Numbered from the stretch's first letter, positions 19,946 through 26,926 are shown. The stretch: DNA of 45,554 nucleotides from a virus (IMGVR_UViG_3300021090_000044:1-45554), one strand, 5' to 3'. The notes: a model not told the origin generated them from the letters alone. Numbers and translations: made by a program.

Positions 19946-20097
19946 TGCACTGGCGATCACACGGCGCTGGCCATAGCGAGGATATCCCTGACCCTCCGCT
20001 CGATATCGGCTGCGTCATCCGGGACGCTATCCTTGGGGGCATTACTGGAGTCGCGCTTGTTGTCAGTGTGTTCATTTTGATTTTTGTCGCCCTCTAA
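19945..20097 (+). CDS. 50-residue C-tail-anchored membrane protein
   Basis: M-H-W-R-S-H-G-A-G-H-S-E-D-I-P-D, ending in a hydrophobic stretch (G-I-T-G-V-A-L-V-V-S-V-F-I-L-I-F). The ATG overlaps the preceding TGA. Short soluble N-terminus, single C-terminal helix. Function unknown. Confidence 0.5.
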   Translation: MHWRSHGAGHSEDIPDPPLDIGCVIRDAILGGITGVALVVSVFILIFVAL

Positions 20098-20204
20098 GTA
20101 CCGAACTAAGTCCGCTGTTAGCGCAGCGAGCGAAATCCAAGTGTCCGTGTTGTCGTTGCAAGCTTCCTTCATGTGTAGATCAAACATCATGGAGGGTCCG
20201 AAAA
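20098..20204 (+). other. 107-nt gap in right early operon
   Basis: No gene was seen. AT/GC composition is mixed. The GGAGGG site of the next gene (20192-20197) lies at its end. It may contain an internal promoter, but no clear -35/-10 pair was found. Confidence 0.3.
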
Positions 20205-20561
20205 GTGGACAAGTCATCCGGAGTAAAAAACGTGCGTACGGAAATTGCCATCGTCGCTGGTTCATTCGACGGAAATCGAAAGAGTTGGCTGGCTCGCGTA
20301 TCCAGAAGAGTACCGACGGTGACTTACAGAACGGTGCGGAGTCTTTGGTATGGCGAGATTGATGATTCTGAGCATTGGGCCGCCAGAGACATACGGCGAG
20401 CTGCGGAAATTATCGAAGCGCGTCGAGAAGCATCCGCGTTGGCGGGTCAATACCAAAAAATTGCCGGAGGAATGCGTGCGCAGGATTCGGATTTTTACAG
20501 CGCGGACATTGATCGCCTGGAGCGTATCGCTCGCATCCTTGGCGCTTTGGATCGCCCCTGA
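20205..20561 (+). CDS. Hypothetical DNA-binding-type protein
   Basis: A 118-residue protein with a GTG start (GGAGGG 7 nt upstream). Motif: K-S-W-L-A-R-V-S-R-R-V-P-T-V-T-Y-R-T-V-R-S-L-W-Y-G-E-I, then H-W-A-A-R-D-I-R-R-A-A-E. This W-x-x-R...R-T-V-x-x-L-W-Y-G pattern is common in small phage regulators of Rhizobiales and looks like a helix-turn-helix followed by a helical tail. A regulatory role is inferred. Confidence 0.6.
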   Translation: MDKSSGVKNVRTEIAIVAGSFDGNRKSWLARVSRRVPTVTYRTVRSLWYGEIDDSEHWAARDIRRAAEIIEARREASALAGQYQKIAGGMRAQDSDFYSADIDRLERIARILGALDRP

Positions 20562-20578
20562 ATTGAAAGCGAAGTGAA

Positions 20579-20902
20579 ATGACCGTCATGCCTCCCTCAC
20601 CATTTTTGTGCTCTGCCGCCCTAACGGCAGAAACGCTGCCCGCCGATGCACCCGGCACCCCTCATCGCTCGGTGGGCAGCAATGATTCCGACAACCGCTT
20701 CGTTCTGGACGAAGCCAAGTTCATGTTCGATATCGGCTATGTCTCGCCAGCAGCGCGCCCTGAGAACTTCGCGGAGTATACCCGCTTGCTTGATGAGCTA
20801 TGCGGAGACACCCCGGTATTCATTGCATCGCCGAGCCCGGAATTTCAGGCGGGTGAGATTGAGCCGCTGTTGCGGACGTTATTTCAGCGGAGCGCAGCAT
20901 AA
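20579..20902 (+). CDS. Hypothetical protein before the GcrA-like gene
   Basis: A 107-residue protein: MTVMPPSPFLCSAALTAETL, then F-D-I-G-Y-V-S-P-A-A-R-P and E-I-E-P-L-L-R-T-L-F. Start follows GAAGTGAA. Upstream of, and 1 nt from, the next gene. No family recognised. Confidence 0.5.
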   Translation: MTVMPPSPFLCSAALTAETLPADAPGTPHRSVGSNDSDNRFVLDEAKFMFDIGYVSPAARPENFAEYTRLLDELCGDTPVFIASPSPEFQAGEIEPLLRTLFQRSAA

Positions 20903-20903
20903 C

Positions 20904-21449
20904 ATGGCCAACCGATGGGGAAAATGGACACCCGTTCAAATTGAGCAGCTCAAGGAGCTTTACGCTGCCAAATTATCGGGTTCTGAAATAGCGGCAGAAA
21001 TGAACTGCGGTTACACGCGCAACGCTATCATTGGAAAAATTCACCGGCTCGGGCTCCCGCTGAGAGGACAACGCAAGGCCGCACCGCGAGTTACAAAGCA
21101 GCCAGCTCGGACAGAAACCATTCGCATAGTCCGCGCCAACTCAAACAGCAACGCAATCAGGATCATCGAAAGCGCCACGCTTGAGTCCGCCAAGCTCCGC
21201 TGTGCCGAAGTAGAGCCGCGTAATCTGTCCCTGGTGGATCTCGGGTCCAACGAATGCCGGTACGCTTATGGCGACGGCCCGTTTCTTTTTTGCGGGCACA
21301 AGAAGATAGACGGATGCAGCTACTGTGGCCCGCATTTCGATCTAATCAGGAAATCCAACCGGACGATTGACGAGGCGGTTACCGAAGCCAGACGTCGGCG
21401 CATCCGTGGCATCAATTTTCGCCGGGATCTTTTGGAGGTCGCGCCATGA
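20904..21449 (+). CDS. GcrA-family cell-cycle regulator homologue
   Basis: A 181-residue protein. N-terminus: W-G-K-W-T-P-V-Q-I-E-Q-L-K-E-L, then S-G-S-E-I-A-A-E-M-N, then Y-T-R-N-A-I-I-G-K-I-H-R-L-G-L, the GcrA signature (W-T, S-x-x-Q-I-A, T-R-N-A-V-I-G-K-x-H-R-L). C-terminus carries E-C-R-Y-A-Y-G and F-C-G-H-K...C-S-Y-C-G, matching the GcrA C-terminal zinc-like segment. In Caulobacter, GcrA joins RNA polymerase at CcrM-methylated (GANTC) promoters. A phage copy could redirect host cell-cycle transcription or activate phage promoters. The linker is longer than usual. Confidence 0.82.
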   Translation: MANRWGKWTPVQIEQLKELYAAKLSGSEIAAEMNCGYTRNAIIGKIHRLGLPLRGQRKAAPRVTKQPARTETIRIVRANSNSNAIRIIESATLESAKLRCAEVEPRNLSLVDLGSNECRYAYGDGPFLFCGHKKIDGCSYCGPHFDLIRKSNRTIDEAVTEARRRRIRGINFRRDLLEVAP

Positions 21450-21613
21450 ACCTCGACAACATCATCATAGACCGATCTCCGGCCCAAAAAGCAATCCTCG
21501 TAGACAAGCTTCGCGAGGAACTAAAGCCCATGGGATATTCGATAATCCTCACAACCTATCTGGCTGCATTGGCCTTTCAGGCAAAGCGGCTGAAGCGCAT
21601 GGAGGAAGCGTGA
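21446..21613 (+). CDS. 55-residue hypothetical protein
   Basis: M-N-L-D-N-I-I-I-D-R-S-P-A-Q-K-A-I, then L-K-P-M-G-Y-S-I-I-L-T-T-Y, ending R-L-K-R-M-E-E-A. ATGA overlap with the GcrA-like stop and TGATG with the next gene; too regular to be chance. Short hydrophobic middle. Function unknown. Confidence 0.5.
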   Translation: MNLDNIIIDRSPAQKAILVDKLREELKPMGYSIILTTYLAALAFQAKRLKRMEEA

Positions 21614-21756
21614 TGAAGATACCAGTCAGAGTGCTTCTCAAAGCCCGCAGGATGGACCTCCGCAAGGCTGATCCGAAATCACGCGATCGTATCCGGCAGA
21701 AGGTCAAGGTGCTGGAGATGGCTCGGCTGCTGAGCAGGAAGACGAGGGCCGCATGA
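21613..21756 (+). CDS. 47-residue basic protein
   Basis: M-K-I-P-V-R-V-L-L-K-A-R-R-M-D-L-R-K-A-D, strongly basic, predicted helix (S-R-D-R-I-R-Q-K-V-K-V-L). Overlaps preceding and following genes. May bind nucleic acid. Confidence 0.5.
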   Translation: MKIPVRVLLKARRMDLRKADPKSRDRIRQKVKVLEMARLLSRKTRAA

Positions 21757-21977
21757 TAGCTCGGATCGCATACCTGACGACGCCCGGCCCTGACCGCTTT
21801 GTATTGAACATACAGCCGTTCGGCTCTGACGACATCCAGTCCTTTGAAATATCCAGGCACCATCTGGCCAATATTCTCATAGACGGGACTGCCTTGGCGC
21901 TACGGGAGACCAGTACAAACCGCGTTCCCCCACCACTAAACGAGGATGCACATGAGCGAGCCATCAACGGGGCATAA
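21753..21977 (+). CDS. Small hypothetical protein
   Basis: A 74-residue protein, M-I-A-R-I-A-Y-L-T-T-P-G-P-D-R-F-V-L-N-I, beta-rich N-terminus (F-V-L-N-I-Q-P-F). Overlaps both neighbours by 4 and 26 nt. Function unknown. Confidence 0.55.
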   Translation: MIARIAYLTTPGPDRFVLNIQPFGSDDIQSFEISRHHLANILIDGTALALRETSTNRVPPPLNEDAHERAINGA

Positions 21978-22212
21978 TTCTGTAGCCAAGGAACAGCTCA
22001 GATCCATCATCGAGCGCGTCGAGCGGCTGAACGAACAGAAGAAGACAATTTCCGATGATATCGGCGATGTGTTCACGGAAGCCAAGAGCAGCGGTCTCGA
22101 TGTGAAAGCGCTTCGGACGATCGTTCGCATGCGGGCGCAAGATGCTGGCAAGCGAGCAGAGCAGGAAGCCATCCTGGAGACCTACATGCATGCGATGGGG
22201 ATGCTTGCTTGA
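21952..22212 (+). CDS. GapR-like (DUF2312) nucleoid protein
   Basis: An 86-residue protein: M-S-E-P-S-T-G-H-N-S-V-A-K-E-Q-L-R-S-I, then V-E-R-L-N-E-Q-K-K-T-I-S-D-D-I, then V-K-A-L-R-T-I-V-R-M-R and A-E-Q-E-A-I-L-E-T-Y-M-H-A-M-G. This is the full DUF2312 pattern; GapR in Caulobacter is a chromosome-clamping protein that prefers overtwisted AT-rich DNA and stimulates topoisomerase action. The phage copy may aid its own replication or displace host GapR. Adjacent to the replication genes. Confidence 0.88.
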   Translation: MSEPSTGHNSVAKEQLRSIIERVERLNEQKKTISDDIGDVFTEAKSSGLDVKALRTIVRMRAQDAGKRAEQEAILETYMHAMGMLA

Positions 22213-22973
22213 AGCCGGCGGGCAACCCATGGATGAAGTTCTACCCGTCAGACTGGCGGGCAGACCCAGCTTTGCGTAGCTGTTCAATCGCAGCGCGCGG
22301 GCTCTGGGTTGAGATGCTATGCATCATGCACGAGTCTGATCCATATGGGTCGCTGCTTATCAATGCGTCGCGTGTGGACAAGAAGCGCTTAGCTACGTTA
22401 GCGGGCATTACGGAACGTGAGTGCACCTCGCTACTGCTCGAGCTTGAGGGTTTCGGCGTGTTCAGCCGGGACAGCGATGGTGTGGTCTATTCACGACGCA
22501 TGCGCAGGGATCATGAGAAGGCGATTGAGGATAAGCGGAACGGCGGGAAGGGAGGTAACCCAAAGCTTAAGGGGGGGGTTAACCCAACCGATAATGGTGA
22601 GGTTAAAGCCCAGAAGCCACTGCCAAAAAAGAATTCAGAACCTATCGGTTCTGGCGCCGAGGCGCCTTCGGTTGATCCGTCGCAAGCGGAACGGGACTAC
22701 TTCGCTCGAGGCAGGGATGTTCTAGGTAAAAGCGCAGGCGGGCAGCTTGCCAAGCTTCTGAAAGCCAACAGCGGAAACGTTTCGCTCTCGAGATCGACGC
22801 TCGAGCTAGCGGCCACGAAACACGACAAGGCCGCGTTCTTTGCTCGAGCAATCAGCCATCAATCGCAGGGGCCACCGGAAGGCAAGGGCGGGTTTACCTC
22901 AGTCTTGATGGACAAACACATGGAACGGAAAAATGGCACAATCGATAGCGAGCAGGAATTCTCAGAACATTGA
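22209..22973 (+). CDS. Replication initiation-type protein (DnaT/DnaD-like N-terminus)
   Basis: A 254-residue protein, TTG start overlapping the GapR-like stop (TTGA). It begins M-K-P-A-G-N-P-W-M-K-F-Y-P-S-D-W-R-A-D-P-A-L-R, the recurrent M-x-F-Y-P-x-D-W-x-x-D opening of phage replisome organisers, followed by a winged-helix-like segment (L-A-T-L-A-G-I-T-E-R-E) and a basic K/R-rich linker. The gene contains 5 of the 12 CTCGAG sites. Likely binds the phage origin and loads the helicase with its partner downstream. Start codon is the weakest point. Confidence 0.6.
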   Translation: MKPAGNPWMKFYPSDWRADPALRSCSIAARGLWVEMLCIMHESDPYGSLLINASRVDKKRLATLAGITERECTSLLLELEGFGVFSRDSDGVVYSRRMRRDHEKAIEDKRNGGKGGNPKLKGGVNPTDNGEVKAQKPLPKKNSEPIGSGAEAPSVDPSQAERDYFARGRDVLGKSAGGQLAKLLKANSGNVSLSRSTLELAATKHDKAAFFARAISHQSQGPPEGKGGFTSVLMDKHMERKNGTIDSEQEFSEH

Positions 22974-23559
22974 AGCGCCGCGGCCCGATCTTGCCGCTTC
23001 TCGAGAACTTTCTGCAAGGCGCTCGTCGATGGTTGATGGGGGATTTCTACCGGAGCCAATTCCGAGTTCGGTCCGTCTCATGCTCGAGCGACGGCAGTAC
23101 GCCGTAACGGCTGGATTGCAGGGGGCCTCGAAGTATGATCTCGAGGAACAGGTTGCGGCTCTGATGACAGGATTCCCGTCAATGCGTGGGCTGTCAAAGA
23201 TCGAGGCCCAGGTATTAGTTAGGAAATATGCTGATGACCTCGATGGCGTCCCGCTTTGGGCGATAAAGGCTGCATGTGGAGACATCTCGAGGGGTGCGGT
23301 TGCAGATATGAATCCAGACTTCCCCCCGAGTGCTTCCCGTGTTCGCCAGCAGGCCGACGAGCATCTCGAGCGGCTCGAGCTGGAATCAAAGGATTTGCGG
23401 GCTGTTCTATCTGCCAAGATATTACCTCCCGAAAATCCCGAGCGGACGGCGAAGATAAAACTGGGTTTCCAAAAACTTCAACAACGCATGGGAAGCCGCC
23501 AATACGTTCTGCCGCCCGAACCTCCAAAGCCGCAATCACTCTCAAAGGAGCAGCTCGAG
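22437..23559. repeat. CTCGAG cluster in replication genes (possible origin)
   Basis: Twelve copies of the palindrome CTCGAG start at 22437, 22705, 22787, 22800, 22843, 23000, 23083, 23140, 23286, 23365, 23374 and 23554. Copies occur in all three codon phases, so codon preference alone does not explain them. None was noticed elsewhere in the window by eye. Origins inside a replication gene are known from lambda. Inference: replication origin or binding array. Confidence 0.6.
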
Positions 23560-23607
23560 GCGCATTACGCCAGCCATAGTCTCGGGTTTCAAAAGAGAGA
23601 GCAATGA
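22933..23607 (+). CDS. Second replication-type protein (helicase loader candidate)
   Basis: A 224-residue protein overlapping the initiator-type gene by 41 nt: MAQSIASRNSQNIEAPRPDL, then LEEQVAALMTGFPSMRGLSK, and a helical acidic region (H-L-E-R-L-E-L-E-S-K-D-L-R). Second gene of an overlapping pair after the initiator-type protein, as in phage O/P arrangements. No Walker motif, so it would be a P-type adaptor, not a DnaC ATPase. Contains 7 CTCGAG sites. Confidence 0.5.
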   Translation: MAQSIASRNSQNIEAPRPDLAASRELSARRSSMVDGGFLPEPIPSSVRLMLERRQYAVTAGLQGASKYDLEEQVAALMTGFPSMRGLSKIEAQVLVRKYADDLDGVPLWAIKAACGDISRGAVADMNPDFPPSASRVRQQADEHLERLELESKDLRAVLSAKILPPENPERTAKIKLGFQKLQQRMGSRQYVLPPEPPKPQSLSKEQLEAHYASHSLGFQKREQ

Positions 23608-23915
23608 TCCGCAACCCATCAGACGGCTCGGTACGTGAAAGATGCGGTTGTCCGGCATGCCAAAAGGACGGCATTCAACATATGGCTGCTTGTGCAGTTC
23701 ATAACGGGCCGGCGCTGCATGAGGGTATTTGCACATGTGCTATGGGGCGGGGCGCTCCGGAGGACTTGGACCGCCTTGAAAGTACTAATCTGCCAGCCTC
23801 CGGCCTTCCGACCGGCAGCACCAAGCCTGAGAACATTGCCAAGCTCGAACGATCGCGGGAGTGGTTGCTTGATTATCACGCCGGGAAATTCAAAAAGGAA
23901 ACCGAAAATGGCTAA
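23604..23915 (+). CDS. Cys-rich hypothetical protein
   Basis: A 103-residue protein with C-G-C-P-A-C near residue 14, A-A-C-A-V-H-N-G and G-I-C-T-C-A-M-G, then E-W-L-L-D-Y-H-A-G-K-F. Probably one zinc site. ATGA overlap with the preceding gene. Function unknown. Confidence 0.55.
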   Translation: MIRNPSDGSVRERCGCPACQKDGIQHMAACAVHNGPALHEGICTCAMGRGAPEDLDRLESTNLPASGLPTGSTKPENIAKLERSREWLLDYHAGKFKKETENG

Positions 23916-24099
23916 CGTATCCTGCACGATCGCGGTCAACGAAGTTGACGGGGTTTTGTCAATATCGGCGCAGATACCTGATAATGCCGAGCATACCATA
24001 GCGGCGGCTATAACCAAAGCCATGCTCAATGGCGGCAGGGTAATGATGAACAAACTTTTGCGCGACAATCAGGAAATTCAATTAGTCGCGATGAACTGA
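23908..24099 (+). CDS. Small hypothetical protein
   Basis: A 63-residue protein: M-A-N-V-S-C-T-I-A-V-N-E-V-D-G-V-L-S, then A-A-A-I-T-K-A-M-L-N-G-G. AAAAGGAAAC before the ATG. N-terminal beta pair, C-terminal helix. No family recognised. Confidence 0.5.
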   Translation: MANVSCTIAVNEVDGVLSISAQIPDNAEHTIAAAITKAMLNGGRVMMNKLLRDNQEIQLVAMN

Positions 24100-24111
24100 A
24101 GGAATCCTGAA

Positions 24112-24702
24112 ATGCAAAACGGGGCATCAATGAGCACTAAGAACCCTCGCAAGATTGGCATCGCGGCGAGCAAGAAGGGGGTGAGGAATCCGGCCTATCC
24201 GTCGATCGAAATCCACGGATGTCCTACCGCAGAGCGCTTGCGGATGGCCGGTGACGACTTCACGCTTGGAGGTGAAGATCGTGGTGTAAAAACCTACGCC
24301 ATGCGGGATAGCCCATTGGACCGCGCCTTCAAGAAGAAAATAATTTCCGGCGCCGAGCATTCTGCACTGCAGAAATACCGGCATCACTGGTATCATGCAG
24401 GACAGGCACCAACGATCAGTTCGCTCGATCTCGATCGGATATTCTCAGGAGGCCTTGGCGGCCCCGCTGGGATGCCCAAGAGCGAGGGGCAGGTATTCCA
24501 CCGTCAATGCTGGAGAGCCGCTCAGCAGTGCCTCGGGCTTCGTTCTGCGGCCGTTGTAGATCTGTTCGTGTGTCGGGAGGAAAACCTGGAGCAATGCGGG
24601 CAGGCGATCGGATGGAACAGCAAGCCGCAGGCGATTGCGGGCGCGGCTGAGTTGGTCAAGGATGCTGGGTATCGGTTGGCCAAGCTGTGGGGGATCGGAT
24701 GA
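24112..24702 (+). CDS. DUF6456-like protein, candidate late-gene regulator
   Basis: A 196-residue protein. The C-terminal half reads C-L-G-L-R-S-A-A-V-V-D-L-F-V-C, E-Q-C-G-Q-A-I-G-W-N-S-K-P-Q-A and Y-R-L-A-K-L-W-G-I, the layout of alphaproteobacterial DUF6456-type C-terminal domains. The N-terminus is basic with S-K-K-G-V-R-N-P-A-Y-P. It is near the end of the right early operon, where lambdoid phages keep their late activator. Role as late regulator is inferred from position. Confidence 0.6.
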   Translation: MQNGASMSTKNPRKIGIAASKKGVRNPAYPSIEIHGCPTAERLRMAGDDFTLGGEDRGVKTYAMRDSPLDRAFKKKIISGAEHSALQKYRHHWYHAGQAPTISSLDLDRIFSGGLGGPAGMPKSEGQVFHRQCWRAAQQCLGLRSAAVVDLFVCREENLEQCGQAIGWNSKPQAIAGAAELVKDAGYRLAKLWGIG

Positions 24703-24875
24703 CTTGTTATTACACGAAAAAAGACTGCTATCGGATGGCCGAAAATCAGTTGGAAAAGGAAGAGGATAATGGCGAGAAGCCGAAAGAAACGGCGCAACAG
24801 CGCGCCGATAGAATTTGGAAGCTTGTGGAGTTAGCTTCGCGTGACACTTGGGTAGTGGGTCAGTTTGAAAAATGA
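24699..24875 (+). CDS. Small protein ending VVGQFEK
   Basis: A 58-residue protein: M-T-C-Y-Y-T-K-K-D-C-Y-R-M-A-E, then A-Q-Q-R-A-D-R-I-W-K-L-V-E-L. Its last codons (24851-24868) match, inverted, the coding start at 27272-27289. ATGA overlap with the previous gene. No family recognised. Confidence 0.5.
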   Translation: MTCYYTKKDCYRMAENQLEKEEDNGEKPKETAQQRADRIWKLVELASRDTWVVGQFEK

Positions 24876-24971
24876 CCTCGAAATAAATCCCTTGGTTAAT
24901 TCCAAGGACGGCCTGACCGGGACTCGCGCCGGACGGGAACCTGCGCCTAAGATCGCGCGGGGTGACACTAA
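24876..24971 (+). other. 96-nt gap with inverted repeat
   Basis: C-C-T-T-G-G (24889-24894) and C-C-A-A-G-G (24901-24906) form a 6-bp inverted repeat with a 6-nt centre (TTAATT). No T-run follows. The GGGGTG before the next ATG lies at the far end. May hold the promoter of the accessory membrane protein; nothing clearer was seen. Confidence 0.35.
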
Positions 24972-25919
24972 ATGGATACGTTCCTACCGCATCAGGTCAG
25001 TTACGACGTCGCTGGGCATATCCCTGTTTCCGTGGTTGCCGAAAGCCTCGTTGCCAACGGCAGCTTGGCGGTCGAGGCGGCGTACTTGCTGGAGGCTCTT
25101 ATACCTGGATTGGTGGTTGAGCGCGCGGAAGTGTCCGTCCGGAGCGTTTCGCATGAATCCCCTCTTCAACAGGCGTTCATTGTTGCAGTCGTCGCCGCCT
25201 ACCAAAAAGACATGGTGAGTGACGTGCCAAAAATTTTTACAGACCTAACCGGCCTAGAAGTCCCCGATAGATACCACACCATTCTCACGGTCGTGGTGCT
25301 GATGATTGCGGCCTACGGGATTAGTAAGGCGATTGAGCGGCTCTTTCCGGCAAAGAAAACGGATAAGATTGACGAGAACTTCCGAAACCTAACGATTGTT
25401 GCTGGCGATCTGATTCAATCACCACCCGGTGAAATCGAAGCGGCGATTAGAGGGCGGTTGGCTGATAAAAAACAACCAAAACTAACGAAAGCTATCCGCA
25501 ACTTTTTCGCTCCCACCATTGGGAAAGAAGGTGCCTCAATAATCGGGGGTGGCTCTGAAATCAACTCTCCGGCATTGGCTCAAATTCCAAATTTCTCAAC
25601 TGCGGAAGCGGAAAGCGAGCCAGACGCGTCAGAATCAGTGTTTGAGAATGATCAGCGAATTATTATTCACGCGATGGACAGAGACAGGGGCAAAGTTGGT
25701 TGGGCTGGTCACATCCCCGAACTATTCGAAGAACGCGTTCCCATGAAGCTTGATAAGACTATCGATCCAGAGGCCCTGTTCACAAAAACGGAAATTACGG
25801 GTGATGTTCTAATTGAATATGACGTAGCAGAAGATGGAAAGAAAACGCCGACTCAGTTCCATCTGCTCAGGCTGGGCGACACTCCAAAGCCGAAACGGAA
25901 GCGGGCCGCCGCCAGATAG
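24972..25919 (+). CDS. Accessory membrane-associated protein, unknown function
   Basis: A 315-residue protein. The N-terminal third is soluble (MDTFLPHQVSYDVAGHIPVS). Residues 105-122 (I-L-T-V-V-V-L-M-I-A-A-Y-G-I-S-K-A) are one transmembrane helix, followed by a large C-terminal part (P-P-G-E-I-E-A-A-I, then R-I-I-I-H-A-M-D-R-D-R) and a basic tail (K-P-K-R-K-R-A-A-A-R). AT content is visibly higher than in neighbouring genes. It lies outside conserved modules and ends at a strong terminator, so it may be a moron or a lysogenic conversion or defence gene. No family recognised. Confidence 0.6.
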   Translation: MDTFLPHQVSYDVAGHIPVSVVAESLVANGSLAVEAAYLLEALIPGLVVERAEVSVRSVSHESPLQQAFIVAVVAAYQKDMVSDVPKIFTDLTGLEVPDRYHTILTVVVLMIAAYGISKAIERLFPAKKTDKIDENFRNLTIVAGDLIQSPPGEIEAAIRGRLADKKQPKLTKAIRNFFAPTIGKEGASIIGGGSEINSPALAQIPNFSTAEAESEPDASESVFENDQRIIIHAMDRDRGKVGWAGHIPELFEERVPMKLDKTIDPEALFTKTEITGDVLIEYDVAEDGKKTPTQFHLLRLGDTPKPKRKRAAAR

Positions 25920-26025
25920 CGTTTATTTGTTCTCCAGCAACCAAGCTTAATTTGGGCACGGGCCTGTCTGGTCAGCTTGTTCATACTGACACTTATGCTT
26001 GAGCGCTCAGGGAATGTCAACACCC

Positions 26026-26040
26026 CTATCAAAATGATAG
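26026..26040. promoter_or_regulatory. Palindrome CTATCA-AAA-TGATAG
   Basis: A perfect 15-bp palindrome just before the convergent terminator. Closely related to the palindrome at 26927-26941 in the toxin-antitoxin promoter (one arm mismatch, different centre). Possible second binding site of the antitoxin. Its right half is part of the terminator stem. Confidence 0.5.
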
Positions 26041-26067
26041 GGCGGGGAGTCGGAGCCCCGCCCTATC
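26036..26067. terminator. Convergent terminator, 12-bp stem
   Basis: Positions 26036-26047 and 26056-26067 form a perfect 12-bp inverted repeat (G-A-T-A-G-G-G-C-G-G-G-G and its complement) with an 8-nt loop, between the plus-strand accessory gene and the minus-strand antitoxin. On the minus strand it is followed by ATTTTG. Stops transcripts from both sides. Confidence 0.75.
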
Positions 26068-26098
26068 GAAATCCACAGCCAGCTCCCGGAAAAAACTC

Positions 26099-26572
26099 TT
26101 ACGCAGCCTCAGCTTCTTCTATGACCTGCCACTTCCCATCGGACTCTCCCAAACTCATCGCGCCGTCGATTGCATCTTCAAGATCGGCGATGCGATGTAG
26201 AACTTCTGTAAGTTTCCTATTTCCTCCAATCGTCTCCGCATAAAGCTTTCGAAGAACGGCGTCGGCGGCGCGGGGGATCGACAGTTTGTCCTGCTCCCAA
26301 CGTCGCACAGTCTGTTCGGTAACATCTATGAGGCGAGCCAGAGTATTTTGCGACATACCGAGTTCATGGCGCAAAAACTTAATCTCGTCTCCTGCTAGCA
26401 TTTTCCTTTCATTGATCAAAAAGCGACCGATGGTTTTATGCAAACCGTCTAAGTCGTGGATGATCACAGCGCGCTTTTTACCTTGACCTTCGGTGTATTC
26501 GAAGCCGCTCATCAAATAGACATTGTCGAGTCCGCTCTCCCTATATTGGTATGATCCTTTGATCGCCTTCAT
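26099..26572 (-). CDS. Antitoxin-type HTH regulator (HigA/MqsA-like)
   Basis: A 157-residue protein: M-K-A-I-K-G-S-Y-Q-Y-R-E-S-G-L-D-N-V-Y-L, then I-I-H-D-L-D-G-L-H-K-T-I-G-R-F-L, then an XRE helix-turn-helix (R-H-E-L-G-M-S-Q-N-T-L-A-R-L-I-D-V-T-E-Q) and R-R-W-E-Q-D-K. The N-terminal YgiT-type part without Cys plus HTH is the antitoxin found after DUF4258 toxins. It follows the toxin-like gene by 16 nt and likely represses its promoter. Confidence 0.75.
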   Translation of the reverse strand: MKAIKGSYQYRESGLDNVYLMSGFEYTEGQGKKRAVIIHDLDGLHKTIGRFLINERKMLAGDEIKFLRHELGMSQNTLARLIDVTEQTVRRWEQDKLSIPRAADAVLRKLYAETIGGNRKLTEVLHRIADLEDAIDGAMSLGESDGKWQVIEEAEAA

Positions 26573-26588
26573 GGTGCCAACCCTTTCT

Positions 26589-26922
26589 TTAGATCACGGT
26601 GACCACGTCCAAATGCCTTTCTTTCACAGCCACCACGACTTGTACTCGCCTCCCGGCAACTTTGCGCCGTAACTTTACTCTCCAATCACCCCACTCGTCC
26701 TTTGTCGGTCCGCTTACGACACGACCATGTCTTTAGCGTATCGAGGACTTGTCGCATGGTGAGACGCCTCACTCTCAATCTTTCTTGAAAGTGTGGACTA
26801 TCGAATCGCAGATTTTCCGAATCCTTTGCCAGCCAGTGGACCCGGTCCCGTAGGGCTGCTGCCGTAGGGACTGGTTCGCTAGCCGGTCGGGTTCGAAAAG
26901 GGACGACTCGTTGCTCATCCAT
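26589..26922 (-). pseudogene. DUF4258 toxin-like gene with one-base frameshift
   Basis: From the ATG at 26922: M-D-E-Q-R-V-V-P-F, then L-R-D-R-V-H-W-L-A-K-D-S-E-N, then F-Q-E-R-L-R-V-R-R-L-T-M-R-Q-V-L-D-T-L-K. The frame then fails. In a neighbouring frame the sequence continues G-R-V-V-S-G-P-T-K-D-E-W-G-D-W-R-V-K-L and V-V-V-A-V-K-E-R-H-L-D-V-V-T-V-I to a TAA at 26589, the normal DUF4258 ending. Removing one base (plus-strand T near 26730) restores about 110 residues. This explains the antitoxin without an intact partner. Real inactivation or sequencing error. Confidence 0.75.
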
Positions 26923-26926
26923 GCAC

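Noticed and set aside
23635-24099. Longer version of the 63-residue protein (154 codons)
   Set aside because: The upstream part is out of frame with the Cys-rich gene at 23604-23915; the ATG at 23908 has its own ribosome-binding site.
24851-24868. Possible insertion-sequence end (GGTAGTGGGTCAGTTTGA)
   Set aside because: The G-T-C-A-G-T-T-T core vaguely recalls some IS termini, but no transposase, target duplication or second matching end with a proper layout was found.
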